From assembly GCF_018614055.1 (NCBI RefSeq), contig NZ_JAGGPB010000026.1, forward strand, positions 124,001 to 188,000: 64,000 nucleotides of DNA, written 5' to 3'. Both the position numbers and the translations under genes were made by a program. Shown here one piece after another: positions 63,292 to 64,000 of the stretch. How positions within the stretch are numbered: position 1 is the first letter of the stretch; each line of letters starts with the position of its first letter. Below the pieces are notes generated by a model that saw nothing but the letters and a program-made list of their open reading frames with translations, was not told where the DNA came from and did not search any database. The DNA comes from Streptomyces sp. ISL-98 (GTDB lineage: Bacteria > Actinomycetota > Actinomycetes > Streptomycetales > Streptomycetaceae).

Positions 63292-64000
63292 CGGGTGGCC
63301 CCTTGATCGAGAGTGAAGTGGGCGTAGGGGACGGTCCAGACGGCCTCGTGACCGAGGCGGTGGCCGGTGTATCCGTCGTCGCCGTACGCCGTGCCGTGGT
63401 CGGAGCAGACGATCGCGAAGCAGGGGCGGCGGCTGCTCGCGGCGGCGAAGAGCCTGCCGATGTGCCGGTCGACGTACTCCAGGGCAGCGGCATGGGTCGC
63501 GCGGGTGTCGCCGGCCTCGCGGGTTGCGCCGGGCAGATGGAACCAGTTGGGCTGGTGCAGCGCGGAGACATTGACGAACAGGAACAGCCGCTGCTCGGCG
63601 GGCAGTCCGGCGACGACCTTCTCGGCCCGGACCACCTGCTCCTCGAAGGAGACGGGGGACGCCACACCGAACTCCGGCTCCCAGTGGCTCTCCTGGAACA
63701 TCCCGGGCAGCACCGAGCCCAGCGGGCCCTGCCGGTTGAAGAAACCGACGCCGCCGATGCACACCGTGCGGTAACCGGCGTCCGCGAGGCCGGAGACCAG
63801 ATCGGGGGTGTCGAAGACGAAGGTGCGCTCGGCGGTGGTCTCGCTGCCCGCGAAGCGCGCCGCGAAGAGCCGCGGGTGGGGGCCCTGCGCGGCGGGCGTG
63901 GGCAGGAAACCCGCGAAGATCGCCTGGTGCGAGGCGTAGGTGAAACTGCCGGGCGCGTGCCGCTTCTCCCAGACGCCGCCGGGCAGATGGGCAACCAGGT
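63288..64000 (-). CDS. STM4013/SEN3800 family sulfatase-like hydrolase, C-terminal part (runs off right edge)
   Basis: The last 237 codons lie in the window; the N-terminus is beyond the right edge. Segments such as SGLADAGYRTVCIGGVGFFN, WEPEFGVASPVSFEEQVVRA and the metal-binding FAIVCSDHGTAYGDDGYTGH match the STM4013 branch of the alkaline phosphatase/sulfatase superfamily; the SDHG-TAYG motif with its Asp and His metal ligands is clear. It is coupled (ATGA) to STM4012 and then STM4011, the same order as in other bacteria that carry this set. Substrate unknown. Confidence 0.85.
   Translation of the reverse strand, partial: LVAHLPGGVWEKRHAPGSFTYASHQAIFAGFLPTPAAQGPHPRLFAARFAGSETTAERTFVFDTPDLVSGLADAGYRTVCIGGVGFFNRQGPLGSVLPGMFQESHWEPEFGVASPVSFEEQVVRAEKVVAGLPAEQRLFLFVNVSALHQPNWFHLPGATREAGDTRATHAAALEYVDRHIGRLFAAASSRRPCFAIVCSDHGTAYGDDGYTGHRLGHEAVWTVPYAHFTLDQGATR

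Noticed and set aside
1..64000. tRNA, rRNA, CRISPR array, prophage or insertion sequence
   Set aside because: I found no cloverleaf ending in CCA context, no regularly spaced direct repeats, no transposase or integrase motif, and no phage structural gene.

Overview
This 64 kb window is a high-GC (about 72% by eye), gene-dense stretch of an actinomycete chromosome, almost certainly a Streptomyces. The evidence is the extreme third-position GC, frequent GTG starts, four-base ATGA overlaps, Tat/Sec-secreted hydrolases, and families largely confined to Streptomyces (DUF6114, DUF6230, DUF6126, DUF6380, SCO6745). From memory, the order idi - CDF - polymer/export genes - hopanoid operon resembles the region around the S. 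coelicolor squalene-hopene cyclase gene. I see no rRNA, tRNA, CRISPR array, prophage, insertion sequence or replication origin.

Layout. (1) 1-5.7 kb: a leftward run DUF6230 - DUF6114 - MpaB-type oxygenase - aldehyde dehydrogenase (cut by the left edge), facing two overlapping MpaB-type genes. (2) 5.7-16.7 kb: secreted hydrolases. A GH81 beta-1,3-glucanase carries two LacI-type operators at its promoter and a convergent LacI-family repressor gene. An M1 metallopeptidase, an S15 Xaa-Pro peptidase and an M14 carboxypeptidase follow, then a BCCT osmolyte transporter. (3) 17-29 kb: housekeeping and metabolic genes: D-amino-acid oxidase, ABC-F ATPase, Tex, two tiny conserved proteins, an SCO6745-family protein, a GlxA regulator with a DJ-1/PfpI protein, enoyl-CoA hydratase, an RsbW-like ATPase and IPP isomerase. 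(4) 29-38.5 kb: CDF metal exporter, galE bracketed by a repeat, and a tightly coupled seven-gene operon. That operon encodes two CDP-alcohol phosphotransferases, a nucleotidyltransferase, a glycerol-1-phosphate-dehydrogenase-like enzyme, a GT2 glycosyltransferase and a Wzm/Wzt-type exporter, and it ends at a perfect terminator. (5) 38.6-41.6 kb: MMPL transporter with divergent TetR regulator. (6) 41.9-54.8 kb: a complete hopanoid operon (hpnC, hpnD, a DUF6380 micro-gene, hpnE, polyprenyl synthase, shc, hpnG, hpnH, ispG, dxs, hpnO-like aminotransferase). (7) 54.8-64 kb: XRE-cupin regulator with DUF6126 peptide, tyrosine phosphatase, GH36 alpha-galactosidase, a c-di-AMP (ydaO) riboswitch in front of an M23 peptidase, an SGNH hydrolase, and the STM4011-STM4012-STM4013 set running off the right edge.

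How the genes fit together. The hopanoid operon carries its own precursor supply (dxs, ispG, polyprenyl synthase). It also holds the squalene-forming trio, the cyclase, and side-chain genes leading to adenosylhopane and probably amino-bacteriohopanetriol. idi lies 13 kb upstream. The 31.5-38.5 kb operon reads as a pathway in which an alcohol phosphate is made, CDP-activated, transferred, glycosylated and exported. It is the best candidate here for an undescribed envelope polymer or lipid-headgroup system. The STM4011-4013 set at the right edge is the second candidate.
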